The notes under the pieces were generated by a model. It saw only the letters and a program-made list of their open reading frames with translations, did no database searches and was not told the DNA's origin. DNA of 64,000 nucleotides from Polytrichum commune (Eukaryota; Streptophyta; Polytrichopsida; Polytrichales; Polytrichaceae): NCBI GenBank assembly GCA_950295325.1, contig OX485806.1, positions 58,025,169 through 58,089,168 on the forward strand, read 5' to 3'. This document shows, piece after piece, positions 20,900 to 34,030 of the stretch. Made by a program: the position numbers and the translations under genes. Position 1 is the first letter of the stretch, and the number at the start of each line of letters is the position of its first letter.

Positions 20900-23800
20900 A
20901 AAGTAAACATACCAAGTAACTTTTGGGAATTTTGCAAGCGAAGAAAAATGATTAGAATTTGTGTTGGAAATGGAAAACTATTATGATGTCCAAAAAACCC
21001 GAGATGGACAAAAAACTTGTGATAGCAATTACCTTTTTAGAAGACCATGCGCTCGAGTGTTGGACTAGAAAAAATACGCAAGAGCCGGAGTTGGTGGCAA
21101 GCTTGACTTGGGTTGGTTTCAAGGAGTTGTTTGTTGAGAGGTTCATGCCAGATTGCCAAGAATTGCATGAGGAAATGAACATGGTGCAAATGATGGACAT
21201 AGGGCCTCTTCAGTCCTATGTGCGTTATTTAAAAGCCCAAATTACAGATACATCTAAGATGGACGAGTTTTCTAAGAAATGCATCGTTTTAGATGGGATT
21301 TCAAAAGCGGGTGGTAGATGCCTTGTTCAAGTTTCCAAAACGTTTCATGGACGTGGCGGGGATTATCCAAATTGCTGAGAGCATTGAAGCCGATGGTCCG
21401 AAAGGAAATCGAGCGGTTCTTCACAATGAAGGGTTTGAGGTGAAATACATCCCGAGGCAAAGAACGCAAGAAGTTGGGCATCAAACCAACACAAAAGACA
21501 AGCCAAAGGTAAAACTTCCAACAAAGGTGGTGTAGTAAGTTTTTGCTATGGCTCAAAACAACAAAACCCAGGGAACTGTGTCTCCAGGAAGACTGAGATA
21601 GTGTCTATAAGGGTTAATGTCAAATTGGATTAAGGATTATAATAACAACTTAGGGTCTTTCTTCTTTCATTCCTTCTTAATTCCGCTTACTCTCCACTCT
21701 TATGGTTCTTTTGTGTTTCCTCAGTCGTGAGTGATTCCGTCCTATTTTCAGGGAATTTTCTATCGCTCTACGTCTTGACCTGTTTCAGTTGTGAAGCTCA
21801 AAAGCTTGGCAAGTTGTCTTTGGCAATTTGTCAGGACCGAAGTCCGGGGTAATGTCTTTTGGTAACCGCATCGTCTTTGCTCAACATAAATCACAATTGC
21901 GATAATTCAATCATTTTTAATTCCTTTTTAATTCAATTTACAACCATCATACATGTCTTCAAATACACCAGTCACCACCTTTGACTTCAACCATCTGGTG
22001 ACTCGTCTCAAACAATCATCCAATTGTTAATGTGAAATCACTACATCAACAACTAGGCTATATCCTTTCCTTAAGGCTTTAGTTTTTTTAAAACTAATAA
22101 CAGCATACATATGGTAAAGTCTTACACCAGTAAGGTAATCTTTCCTTCTCGGGAAAGTAATGTCTTGGTAGCCTATTGCCTGCCCCTAGTCCTTCCATGT
22201 CATGCGCTGACAATTAACCTAACTCTCTTTCTCTACGTAGCTCTCCAGCTAATGGCCAGTACGTTAACGACACTTGCCAAGGCGATGGCCCCTCTCTATA
22301 ATCTCTTTGTCCACCTCTCTCCACCAAGGTTATCGCCCTCTCGACTGGTTATTGAAAAACTGTTAGGGTTCTCTCAGCCCTCTTTCAAGACCATGGCTAT
22401 CATCTTTCTTCACTCGGCCAATTGTTTGCACTCACTGCTCTCGGCTGATTGCCTCAATGTAAGCTTATTGCCTATCTTATTTCTCACTAAACCCTCTCGT
22501 AATCCGCCTTCTTTATGACAAGTTGTTCTCGCCCATCAAGTCCTTTCTCAGACTTATTGCCTTGCCACCTTTTGGCTTACTCATCAGATAATTGTCTCAT
22601 GTTGGCTTTGTCCAATCATTACTCTCATACACGTCTCGATCACTCGAGTTTTTCTACTTCCCTTGTCTGCGGGAATGTCTTGGCCAATAGCCCTCTTAGA
22701 GTATGACCTCACTGTTTCTCTCAACTCAAGACATATTCCAACTCTTCGTCATGTATTCAATCTCTTTAGCTCTCCTTTAAAACTTAAACATTCTTCAGCC
22801 AGTAGTTTTTCTTGTTTCCTTTCTGTCCACTCACACTTAATCAATTTTGACTCACTCCAATGCAAACTTCCTATCAGCCTATTTGCCTGATTTGTCATTA
22901 CAACACTACGCCAGCCTACTTCTTCAATTCCACACTCACTGATGTTACTCACATGCAGATATAATAGCTTACTCCAAACAATCTATGCATACTCTCGACG
23001 CATAGTTACACAACATGACTTTACTTATAACTTGCTCATTAGCACAATGTCAATTGCCTATTACAGAGTCCGATTCCTACGGCTCTTCTTCTCCTAACTC
23101 TACGACCTCAAGCCTCTCGCTTGGTCTTGCCTATAGACGGACTCAATCACTGAGCTTCAGACTTCCTATGTCTATATTGCTAAAACTAATTGAGACTATG
23201 TAAGATCTTTACTGTGTGCAAATAGCCTGTGTTTGCTGATGGCCGGCTCCTCCTTATCGACGAGGGAGGTGACGAGTTGGTTAGCTATCATAACCGTTTC
23301 TGAACGGCAATCGCCCCCTTCATCGACTCCAGATGAAGTCCAACCGCCAATCGCTAGATGAAAATCATCAAAATTGGCTAATAGCCTTATTCGGACATGC
23401 GATGGCCAAAAATTTGGTTTTACAGGTGGCATCCAAGGAAGAAAACCACCCAATGTTCAAAACAAAAAAATGGTTTTCTAGTACTAAACCAAATCATGTT
23501 TGTACTATGGGAGGAATGTTAGATATTGGTTTTATAGTACTAAGTTAAATCATGTTTGTGCCGCGGGACGGAATGTTAGAAGTTGGCTTGGTGGTATCAA
23601 GCCGAAGGAACATGAGAAGTTGGCTTTGCGGACCAAGCCTTATCATGTTGTTGCTGCCGACCGAATGTTAGACGGTGGCTTTGTGGCCAAGGCTAGTAGA
23701 CTTCAGCCAAGGCTAAATCATTTGTACCTCAAAGCTCAAATGAATGGTAGAAATGTCTCATGGGTAGACAAAGAGGCAACGCACTCCTTCATGAGCCTGA

Positions 23801-24790
23801 AGCTTAGAAGGGAGTTGGTGTTCGCTGATGCGTATAGCGGGCAAGCCTATCAAGGTACAACAAAGGGTGAAGTGTATGAGGGAAATGAGGTGGCGATGCA
23901 TGTAACCTTATTATATGGGACATTGGATCTTTGTGAAGATTTCACATTATGTAAAATAGATGAGGTGCATGCCATTGTGAACGTCACTTTCTTTGAAATT
24001 CAAATGATACATATGAGGCGCAAAGCGGTGCACTTGCGATGTGCCATGAGGGCAAGGAGTTGAATTTCAAATTGAGAAAGAGTCTTATGGTAGGAGGAAC
24101 TAAGTTGAATTTGGTCTTAATGGACCAAAAGAATAATGAAAAAAATAATGGTCATAGTTCAATTGCAGCAACTTCAAGGAACTCATGAGGATGCTAGGAA
24201 AAATGGGCCTTCCCCAAACCACATTCCTGGGATGTTGGTGAGGCACAAGGATGTATTTACCAATGTGTTGTTCAAAAATTGACGCCAAAGATTGGAAAAT
24301 AACTTTGCTCAACGCATGATTGAGTTTTTGAGCTATGTGGTGACAAATGAAGTTGGTGCATGGACATGGAGATGGTCAAGGAAATCCAAAAGGAGGAGTG
24401 CCCTTTGACTTTAAAAAGGCTTAGGTCATTGGTTGGCCTAGCCAAATACTATCGTTGTTTCATTCAAAACTTTTGTAAAGTTGCTAGGACCTTGTCAGAT
24501 TTATTGAAAAAATGGTTATTCCAAAAGTGGGAAGAACCTTATCGTCAAGCCTTTGGTTATCTTCGCAAGATGTCGTCAAGTTCTTGGATTTTCACATGCA
24601 TTTTGAGGTGCATACAGAGGCGAGGGATTTTGCAATTGGCGGATTGTTGATGCAAGATGGATGGCCACTGCATATGAGAGCATGAAGCTTAATGGTTGTC
24701 AATAAAAACGACCAACTCATGAGAAAAAACCTCTTCGTCGTAGTGTTGTGAGCAAGAATCCCTTCCACCCTTAATTGCATCCTAGCTAGG
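20900..24790 (+). pseudogene. degenerate Ty3-gypsy fragments
   Basis: A gag fragment at 20959-21378 (FLEDHALECW .. GFKELFVERFMP) is followed by about 2 kb without recognisable coding. Next comes a protease remnant near 23730-24000 (MNGRNVSW-VDKEATHSFMS, a damaged D-x-G-A-T-H-S-F motif). RT thumb and connection sequence lies near 24400-24500 (TLKRLRSLVGLAKYYRCFI), and RNase H start remnants near 24610-24740 (DFAIGGLLMQDG). The pieces are in order but full of stops and deletions. Integrase is not seen. Confidence 0.6.
21560..23640. other. no gene recognised
   Basis: T/C-rich unique-looking DNA between the gag and protease remnants of the degenerate gypsy element. Short ORFs here have no recognisable motifs. 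Possibly an insertion into that element, but I see no boundaries. Confidence 0.4.
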
Positions 24791-24799
24791 GTGGAGGAT

Positions 24800-26590
24800 C
24801 TTTCTTTAAACAACCAAGATCATCATTCACATGTGCAACTTTGTTCCATTTGATGGTGAGAAAAGTGGTGTGCATGACAGCCTTTTATTAACCTTTAGAG
24901 CATTCACAAACACTCGAGTCTCTAACAATGTCTCAAAGCACAACATCCAGCCATAACATTCTCTTCCTAAGTTTAATTAACCTACTCCCCCTCATTAACC
25001 CAAGCACTATCGCCTCCCTAGCTTCCCACGCTAAGCCGCATGACTTTTTAAGATTTCCCCTCTCCAAATACTCATCAATGGAGACTCATTCTCCCTTATT
25101 CTATAATATCCAAGTAGTCGAACAAGATGTAGCTGGTCCACCTTGCCGCATGTCTCAATCCTTGACCGACACTCTTGCTCCCTTTGCAGTCTTCACAATT
25201 GCACGCAATTTTGTTGTTTGGGTATTAAACTTCCACCAACCTCCTCCAACAAATCCTTCCTCCTACTTTGTGTGTCTTCAAAGATAGGTGTTGTAAAAAC
25301 AACTTACTTCTTGGCTAGCAAGTCTCACAAAGTTAAGAAAAATTGCATCGGTTGCAAAGCAATTGAGAATCGCAGTTAGAGCCTTCGCACATGATACCAC
25401 CACAGTTGTATGGGCGTCCTACGAAGGCAACCTTAGAGTCGGAGTCAACCCAGGTTCTGGGCCAAGTGCATAAGCCCTGATGGCTTGCCCATCCACACCC
25501 TTTGATGTTTCCTGGCCTTGGCTTCCAAAGAAAATGACCACCTGCAATTGTAGTCCCCCAGCAGCATTCTTAAGAATTGCAGCAACAGGTCGCAGAGCAG
25601 TGTGTTCTATGTCCTGGTATCGGGCTTCAGATGAGGTCTGCAGCTTCCTTTGGAGTGTAGCCTATCATTGCGGGATCACCTTCCAACTGCAGGTAATCTC
25701 ATTAAGCTATGCCTTGAACCCCCAATTTTTTGATTCCACTCTCTTAGTTCGAGCCTGAGCCTTCTTCGATAGAAGCCATAGCCTTTTCAATTAGGATGGG
25801 TGTCTCCTTTCTAAACCCATCGTGGATTGATGACTTTTGCAGAGTCCCATTGTCATCGATGGTTTCAACTCTCCTCGTGCGGATTTGAAGAAGCAATGTC
25901 GCAACGCCCCTCTCAAATTTTTGCAAGATTGCCACTGCCGTTGTGCTCTCCTTCCTGCCGCTAGAGAATAGAGGCAACTCCCGCACAATACGACACCCCG
26001 AGGCTATCCCCCGTGCTTCGTCTTCAGTTTAAAGATTGGGTTGTTCCCCAATTGTGGCCAAAAAGGAAATAACTTAAGCCTAACCAACCCCCCAAACTTA
26101 CACACACACAAAATGCCTCCACCACCCCGACCACAACGTCATGAAAAGATCCTACTCTACATAATTCTACCACCAAAATCAAATCAATCTTGTGCACACC
26201 CACCACCAACACAGTGGACCTACTTACTCCCTCACCGTCATCATCTTCAATTGCTCAGCATTTTCTTCGTCTTCATTTCATCACGAACTTAACCAAATCA
26301 CAATCATCCCATCTCCCTCTCCTAATCTTGCACTTCACAACTTGATGTTACCACCGTAATCGCAAGGACATCGCCGATAGAGCGTTCCACCCCGATCGAC
26401 TCCACAATTTGCTCCAGGTGTAGCTACCCCCTTCTTCCTTCCTTATTTCCTTATGATATGTGAAACAAGTTGTGCATCTCTGGCTAGTACAAATCCTAAG
26501 ATACAAGGCCTTCCCCATGTTATATCTAGTGATTAGGCGGTGGATGAAAAGGATCCTAAGTGTGTGTCTGTTTGTCTCAATATCGACCAG
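24800..26590. other. no gene recognised; LTR-like fragment at its left
   Basis: 24855-24920 carries the AAAGTGGTGTGCATGACAGCC stretch shared with 17210 and (inverted) 62270, so an LTR piece is present. The rest contains only short ORFs without motifs. Confidence 0.4.
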
Positions 26591-26593
26591 GAA

Positions 26594-26644
26594 ACTTAGT
26601 AGTGTGAGCGTAGAGCGGAGAGCGGAGAGTGGAAAATTTGAATT
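26594..26644 (-). repeat. shared element terminus at the 3' side of copy B
   Basis: On the plus strand GGAAACTTAGTAGTGTGAGCG is followed by repeated GGAGAG blocks and AAAATTT. The same sequence, inverted relative to this one, ends at about 52120 and 56299. Here it directly abuts copy B's truncated seventh exon. Confidence 0.7.
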
Positions 26645-29432
26645 ATGGTGGGAGTTGCCGTTGGACTTTCGACAACCGTGGTAGCTAGAACTGGAGTGCG
26701 TTGAACGCAGGCCTTGATGAAAGAACGGGTGGATACTTGACTGGAGGCCACCCTCTTGCCTTTGCCCTTGCCCTTCACTAGCGCAACCTCTTTGTCATTG
26801 GTGGGAGGAGCTGGATTCTCATCTTCGTCCGGCTCTTCCTCCAATTCACTTACCTTAGGGGCAGAGCAAACGAGGATGTTTTAGAAGGGTTCTTCTACGT
26901 CGGGAACAAATCCACGAGAACAATCCAAGTACCAACCACCAGCCACCAAATGCACGTGTGGAAATTTTGCAAGTTGCATGTGAGTGTACACACAAAGATT
27001 GGAGCTGTCATTGATCCAATCTTCAATGAATGACGGCAAGGACAAAGAAGGAAGAGAATTCTTTACGACAAGCTCACGGTGAATGTACCTACAAATTGAA
27101 GAACATGAGAATAAAAAAATAAAATGGAAATAGTGAAAACTAACGAAGATATTAAGAACAAAAGAAAAATGAAATATGATTAATCGTAAGCAACGCGCTT
27201 GATAGCTATGGGGCCTCCCTCAAATTCCATGAGATCGAGCCCTTTGGTGAACTTCAAGACTCCCTTGTCATCAAAATACACCTGAAAAACCTTGTCCCTC
27301 AAAATGAGCCTCCAATGCTCGACAAAATGAGTAGGTTGCAAAATATCTTCCGTAGAAACCCAGTCGATGTCGATGGAGCATTCATTTTCAAATGAGGTGA
27401 TCTCACCCTCAACCCCTTTCTCCAACTAAGATGAGACAAATATAAAGTTAGAAATCTAGTTGAACCTATCTACTCATACAATCTTTAAAACCTTGAATCA
27501 AAATCTGGTCCTAATGTCCTACCCAACACTATCAACCGAACCAGTCCACACATCTTCAGCCTATCTACACATACATAATAGACAACCATCAAGTCAAAAT
27601 CAAGTCCTACCAACCTCAAGCATGACCCTTTCGGATCCGAGAGGGTCGAATTCTAATGCATACCCAAACTATTTGACCGTAACAACCAAACTAGTCCACA
27701 CATCTTCAACCTATCTACACATACATAATACACAACATTCAAGTCAAAATCTGTTTCTACCATCCTCAACCAAGACCCTCTCGGATCCGAGAGGGTCAAA
27801 TTCTAGTGCATACCCAAACTATTTGAACATATCAACCGAGCTAGTCCACACATCTTCAACCTATTCACACATATATAATACACAACCATCAAGTCAAAAT
27901 CTGGTCCTACCAACCTCAACCAAAACCCTGTCGGAACCAAGAGGGTCGAATTCTAGTGCATACCCACACTATTTGAACATAACAACCGAGTTAGTTCACA
28001 TATCTACACATACATAATACACAACATTCAAGTCAAAATCTGGTCCAAACATCCTCAACCAAGACCCTCCCGGATCCAAGAGGGTCGAGTTCTAGTGCAT
28101 ACCCAAACTATTTGAACATAACAACCGCACTAGTCCACACATCCTCAACCTATCTACATATACATAATACACAACCATCAAGTCAAAATCTAGTCCTACC
28201 ATCATCAACCAAGACCCTCTCGATTCCGAGAGGGTTGAATTCCAGTGCATACCCAAACTATTTGAACATAACAACCAAACTAGTCCACATATCTACACAT
28301 ATATAATACACCACATTCAAGTCAAAATCTGGTCCGAACATCCTCAACCAAGACCCTATCGGTTCCGAGAGGGTGGGATTTTAGTGCATACCCAAACTAT
28401 TTGAACATAATAAACAAACTAGTCCACATATCTACACATATATATTACACAACCATAAAGCCAAAATCTAGTCCTACCAACCTCAACCATGACCCTCTCA
28501 GATCCGAGAGGGTCGAATTCTAGTGCATACCATAACTATTTGAACATAAAAACCAAACTAGTCCACACATCTTCAATCTATCTACACATTCATAGTACAC
28601 AACCTTCAAGTCAAAATCTGGTCCTACCATCGTCAAGAAGGTATTGGAGTACATATGCCCAAAAAGAAGCTTTGTGAAGCCAGTCATCGAGGACTTTCTC
28701 GCAAAGAGGGAGAGAAGAGGGGAACTTGTTTTTGGTTTTGACCTCGGCGGGGGAATTCCACCACCGAAGCCACCTAGCCTTAAAGGAAGCATCCACATGT
28801 GTAGTTGCCACCTTTTGGAGTTTCTCAATAGTCATATCCGAAACAAGGAAGGTGGAAAAATGACTGTCAATCTGCAAAATAAACTAGTGTAATGTAAGAA
28901 AATGTACTTAAAGCACAAGTGGAAAAACACGAAGGTGGAAGCAAATAAAAATTGAAGAGGTGAAGGGAGTACCTCTTGGAAGAAGTCATCGCTGTTGTCC
29001 TTGTGGGCGACGGAGATGAACTTTTCAAAGCTCCGAGATCGAAAACTTTTGATCAATCTATCTTTGGCTTTTGTCATAGCATCCCAAATCCCAAGAGCAG
29101 ATCTAAGAGCCTCGGGAGTGGCCTCGCAGTATAACCGTGCAGCAGTATCCGCCGATTTGGATATTTGTCTCTAAACAAACAGAAATGTGTGTAAGGATAA
29201 ATGCATAAAACATGAGGAAGGAAACAAACAAGAGCAAGGAGAAAAATTACCTTGTACAAGAACTTGACAAAGACACCCAATGTGAGGGGATATCAAGTAG
29301 AATTATTTTTCATCTTAGACTCGCACATCTTGTAGTCGTCAACTGAAATGAGGTCCTTGAAATCCTCAAGCTTCATTTTTCCAAATGTACGAATGCGAAG
29401 CAATTTGGTAGGGAGGTTGTCCTTAACATGGT
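26643..29432 (-). pseudogene. ParB-methyltransferase family gene, copy B (middle exons only)
   Basis: Minus-strand exons: part of the third exon (29432-29251), then 29170-28973 (198 nt), 28871-28653 (219 nt), 27425-27184 (242 nt) and 27088-26643 (truncated seventh). The third exon starts abruptly at HVKDNLP, joined to satellite DNA, so the ParB exon is absent. The sixth exon's donor is lost (ATTAAT for GGTAAT). The seventh exon has a TAC-to-TAA stop near 26880 and runs into the element terminus inside its Ser/Thr-rich segment (VESPTATPT). Intron 5 (27426-28652) is almost entirely dyad-bearing satellite. The region is the mirror of copy A's arrangement and faces MULE 2. Confidence 0.7.
27440..28640 (-). 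repeat. dyad satellite filling intron 5 of copy B
   Basis: Dyad cores start at 27624, 27774, 27924, 28063, 28213, 28352 and 28491. Spacings are 150, 150, 139, 150, 139 and 139 bp. The 139-bp units lack 11 bp (the CATCTTCAACC stretch). Each unit also contains TCAAGTCAAAATCTGGTCC, the complement of the GGACCAGATTTTG seen in the plus-oriented arrays of copies C and E. Confidence 0.9.
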
Positions 29433-29995
29433 CCTAATGTCCTACCCTTATACTATCAACCCAACTAGTCTACACAAGTTGAACCTATGTACACATACAA
29501 ACTTCACAACTTTGAAGTCAAAATTTAATGTCCTACCCCAAGACCCTCTCGGATCCGAGAGGGTGGAATTCTAGTCCATACCCAAGTCTTTGAACATATT
29601 AAAAAAACTATTTCACATTAGTTGAACCTATCTACACATACAAACATAAGAACCTCAACTTAAAATTTGGTCCTAATGTCCTACCCTCATATTATCAACC
29701 CAACTAGTCCACAAATATTGAACCTATGTACACATACAAACTTCACAAATTTGAAGTCAAAATATGATGATAATGTCCTACCCCAAGACCCTCTCGGATC
29801 CGAAAGGGTCGAATTCCAGTCCATACCCAAATATTTGAACATATCAAAAAAACTACTTCACACAAGTTGAACCTATCTACACATACAAGCATAAGAACCT
29901 CAACTCCAAATTTGGTCCTAATGTCCTAGCCTAACACTATCAACCGAGCTAGTCCACACATTTTGATCTTATTTACACATACAAGCTTTACAACC
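29433..29995 (-). repeat. dyad satellite upstream of copy B
   Basis: Units with cores at 29542-29565 and 29787-29810 and related sequence between. The array is joined directly to the broken third exon at 29432. Confidence 0.85.
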
Positions 29996-30378
29996 ATTAA
30001 TGCGTCCTTCTTGATTATAAAACCTAAGTGGGTTTTTGTTTGTGGGTTTTTTTCCTTGTGCTCCGTACAAGGTCCGTGGCCGAGTAGTGGGTGTCAAACC
30101 CATGGAGGCACAAGGAGCCCAGTCAAGGTTCCTTATTGTTGCTCTTTCCCGATCCACATGTTGCTCTTTCTATTGTGTGGCAAGGTGTTTTCCAAATTTA
30201 GATAATTGATTTTCCAATGTCATATTTCCATAAACCTAAATCTTGGCATACCCTTTGTGCATATAACTTCAACTGCAAACTTACTGTAATAATCGTATTA
30301 TCTCTTGTGTCCTCAAGAGACCCGCTTTGATTAGAATTGTTGCGATGCTCGCTCTCTGCCATAGATGGTGCGTATGAA

Positions 30379-30660
30379 TCACTGTCCTCTCATTTTTACT
30401 CTATGGGCTGCAGATTCAAATGCCGATTCAAAGACCCTCTTCTCTCCTCTCCATACGTACTCTACAAGTTTGATGGGATCCCTCTTCCTTCTATGCACGA
30501 TTCCTCTTTCTTCATGAGTTATCTTCGTCTCCTCTGTTTTGAATTGTTGAAACTCGTGCCTCCCTTTCTCTTCTTCCACTTCTTTCTTGGATCGATTGTG
30601 GAGATTGTAATGTGCTCTGTTTCCTTCATGTGTGCGTCCCAATTTCCCTCCGATTCTTTA
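30379..30660 (-). pseudogene. decayed charged-protein ORF divergent from MULE 2
   Basis: Minus-strand counterpart of 7381-7761: it keeps MKE, KKRKGGTSF and KQRRRR but has in-frame stops. The upstream stretch 30000-30330 contains no gene I can recognise, but CAAACTTACTGT (30270) matches 7387, marking the start of MULE homology. Confidence 0.25.
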
Positions 30661-30835
30661 TTTCGTGCTCTCTACTCTCTGAGCATCCTTGTATTTCATT
30701 TACAAAAGGACCCTTCCCCAACCCTCTCTTACATATATAGTACCGGTGTTGAAAATTTAGGGTTTACAATTGTCTAATAGTTGTACCTTGTTTACCCTTT
30801 TTGGACTATTTTCATATTCCTCCCTCTCCTTGTCC

Positions 30836-32990
30836 ATGGCTTCCTCATCCACTGTGCCATGTGTCTCAGAAATGGTTGAGCTCCATGCCAATGGCCTCGG
30901 AATCCCTATTATTTTCCCCGTAGATGCGAACGGTTTTGCATCTGTCTCTTACCTTCACCTTAGTATCAGGTTTTCATTGCAAGATAATACAATATGGATC
31001 GAACGCGATATTTATGATAGTGCTACGTCTTTGTTGTCATTGACCATGCGTGAGAATGAAGGGTTGTCGACAACGGATCTTCAATGTGGGAACTCTGCGC
31101 TGGTAAATACATAATGTACGAACGCGCAGATTCTTGCATGAATGTATCCACAGAAATTCGTACCCCTCCCCATTCCTCCGCTTCCATTTTAAACACTCCT
31201 CCCATGGTCAAAATTAAGATTGAACCCAAGATACACAATGTCATACATCTTTCTGATTCCTCGGATGGGGATGAGCCCCCTGTATCCACTCCCATTGACA
31301 AACCATCTTCATCCTCCCTCCGTTCCACCTTTGTTACCCCGCCTATTTTGTGTCCTTTTCCTCCATCCCCTGTCAAACCATCCATTTCCATTCTTCAATG
31401 TCTACGTACTCTTGCTTCCATGCCCGGTAGGAGAAACATCCTCAAGAAGCTAGATTATGACACCTTGCAAATTGAAGAGGTGAATTTCTTGCCGCCTCGC
31501 TTTGATGGGAATCGGATGTTTGCCCTCCCCCCAGTAGGCGTCTTGTCCTCTCATACGAAGGCCAAATCCATGGACGGCATGGACAAACGCTACGACAACC
31601 TTGTCTGGATCAAAACCCAAACCACCAACATTAGCAATGACTTAGGCCTTACTTTTCGCTCGTCCACCTGTGTTGGCCACCTCGAGTGTCACAATCCTCA
31701 TTGCGACTACCTCCAACGTGTTCATCGTACCTCCTCAGACAATGATATTGAATTCGATGAATTTACCAAAGAGCCCTTTCCCGTTGGTGGTCCCGTGCCT
31801 ATCTTCTCCACTCTGGTGTGCAAGATCTACAAGGAGCCACCCAAATGCATTGCACCATGTGTTGCCAAAATCTTCTACGTCCACAACAACGACACCACTC
31901 AACGGGCGTGCATTCATCTTGGCAATCATCGTCACCCCGTCAAGGTCGGAAATCGCAGGGATAGCCGCCAGCACATTGACGCCCTAATCGGGGAGCACAT
32001 CAAGCGAACGCCCCAAGCCACTCATAGCAAAATGAAGCTAGCAAGGACCTTGTGGGTGAGTTCCTCCTCCGCAATGATAAATGATCCCCAAAACAAGGTT
32101 ACTACTTTCAAATACTTACGTAGGTTAGGGGTTATAGATGGCATTGCCAAGCTTAGAGGTGTCAGCACATGGGCGTATGTCCAATGGAATCAATTCCTAG
32201 GCCAAGGTGACAAGACGGACAAAGTTTCGTTTTCAAGATGTCTGAGGTTGGCCCTGGTAGTGGGGTCGATTTGGTTAAGCACATGCAACCTGGCGGGGAT
32301 CTCGAGCATGCTTGCATCATGTCCGACCATGTCAAATACGTCGCCAATTGGACCACTATGGCCTGCCACGTGTACGACGGAACCTACCAGCGCGTTATGA
32401 CCATCATTTGTTGCGACTTCAATGCTCAAGTGCTTTTCTAGCATAACCTCAACCACGTCATGGCTCGCCATGGAATCCCCAAGCCTCACTTCAAAGTCTT
32501 CATGGCGGACAATGCACAAACCAATTGGAATGCCGTCAAGATTGTCTACCGGTTTGGAGATCCAAAGGTTCCCATCGATGGGCGTAAGAGAACCTCCTAT
32601 TTCTATTGGACCTAGTCTTTGGTGAAACACACCAAACTCTATATCAAACACGACTTGCAAGACCAACACAAACGTCTCTGCCTCCAGTATCGCGACGCAT
32701 CCTCTATAATGGAGGCAAAGACAAGGTACCTCGCCATCAAGGCTTGGTGGGCTTTTTCTAACTACACCTCCGAGGATGGAATGAAACACCTTCAACTTTG
32801 GCTCGCCTTCTAGCACTTCCGATATCCACAATGGGGTGGCTTCATGGTATCAGTGCATTTTTAGTGTTATTATTCTTTGTTTTCTGTTTTAGCTTTTCTT
32901 TTCCCAAGCTTTGCTTATTTCTTACACAACCATTCCATTGTTCAGGAGAAAATCATGTCCGCTGAGGAATTTGTACAAACAGCCAATTGC
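30836..32990 (+). pseudogene. MULE transposase, copy 2, truncated
   Basis: Starts MASSSTVPCVSEMVELHANG, homologous to copy 1. It retains LQDNTIWIERDI, where copy 1 has a 5-bp deletion. The zinc-finger region (CVGHLECHNPHC .. CKIYKEPPKC .. NHRHP) and transposase core (YDGTYQRVMTI, FMADNAQTNW) are present. Frameshifts occur near 31090 and 32230, and TGG-to-TAG type stops near 32440 and 32810. The CxxH position near 32600 reads TSYFYW with the His lost. A GT..AG intron equivalent lies at about 32847-32944. The exon carrying the catalytic Glu is cut at about 32990 by chromovirus sequence. Confidence 0.75.
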
Positions 32991-32999
32991 GGGGGTAAG

Positions 33000-34030
33000 T
33001 GACTTTGTGGTGCCGATTGTGGGAACCGCGACCGCGTTGGATACCGCATAGCCTTTTCTCAAAGGATGGTTGAGGCACCACGGGTTGCCAAGAGTGATTG
33101 TGTGGGATCAAGATCCAAAGTTCACAAGTGCATTTTCAATGCATTTCTCTAAGGAGGTAGGAATGAAACTAAGGTTTAGCACGACCTTGCATTCCCAAAT
33201 GGATGGGAAAGCGGAGCGTGTGCATGGAGTCTTGAAGCAATACTTGAGGAACTTGGTGGGGGCGGACCAACGAGATTGGGCGGACTATGTGGGTCAAGCG
33301 GAGTGTAATTGCAATGTAGCCACGCACTTGGCTACCAAGGGGTGGTATTTCGTGGTGGCTTATGGAGTGGATGCGCTCCAACCTATTAACCTAGCTCTCG
33401 AGGGGGCACATTCAACACTAGAGTTCAACCAAGATGGTGAGGATTTGGCCAAGGATGGTAAACAAGCCTTGGAGATGACCAAGTTGTTGGTGGAGAAAGC
33501 CCGAAGGTGCTACGGAGTGCAAGTCAATGCCGGAAGACGCGAAGTGGAGAATGAGGTGGGCCAAAAGATGTTGTTGAATGTGAACAACTTCACTTAGCCG
33601 GAAGGCCTCACTCCAAAGTTCATGTCCAAAATTGGAGCTCCGTTTCCCATTGTGGAACAAGTGTTCAAGGACATGTATAATTTGGAATTACCGCCCGAGA
33701 TCAAAGTGCATCCCACATTTCATGTCTCATTCCTAAAGCCATTTAAGGACGACACCTTGTGGCCCGATCACAAGCAAGTGATTAGGCCACCTCCCAAGCT
33801 TGTGGACGTCATTTGGAACATGATGTAGGAGGGCATCCTCAAGTGTAGGAAGCCCAAGTGAAAAGGAAAGAAAATGTACAAAGAAGTACTTGGTGAAATG
33901 GTGAGGATAGAAAGAAGCTATTTGGGTAGCTGTAATGATGAACGCCAAGGAATTGGTAAAGCACTTTCAAGAAACTAAGGCTAGACATTCCAATAAAATG
34001 AAGCGTAGGCATTGATGAGGACATCAATCT
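33000..34030 (+). pseudogene. Ty3-gypsy chromovirus integrase and chromodomain remnant
   Basis: An integrase core frame (33070-33597) has VIVWDQDPKFTSAF and STTLHSQMDGKAERVHGVLKQYL, matching the second Asp and Glu regions of gypsy integrase. The usual SDRD is WDQD. After a stop (33596) a second frame (33622-33828) carries GAPFPIVEQVFKDMYNLELP and HPTFHVSFLKPF, the typical chromovirus C-terminal block. A chromodomain remnant (KKYLVKW) follows near 33885-33990 with stops. Gag, protease and RT are absent. Confidence 0.8.

Noticed and set aside
27440-28640. CRISPR-like reading of evenly spaced palindromes
   Set aside because: The intervening sequence is itself repeated and homologous between units, and the context is plant transposons; this is a tandem satellite.
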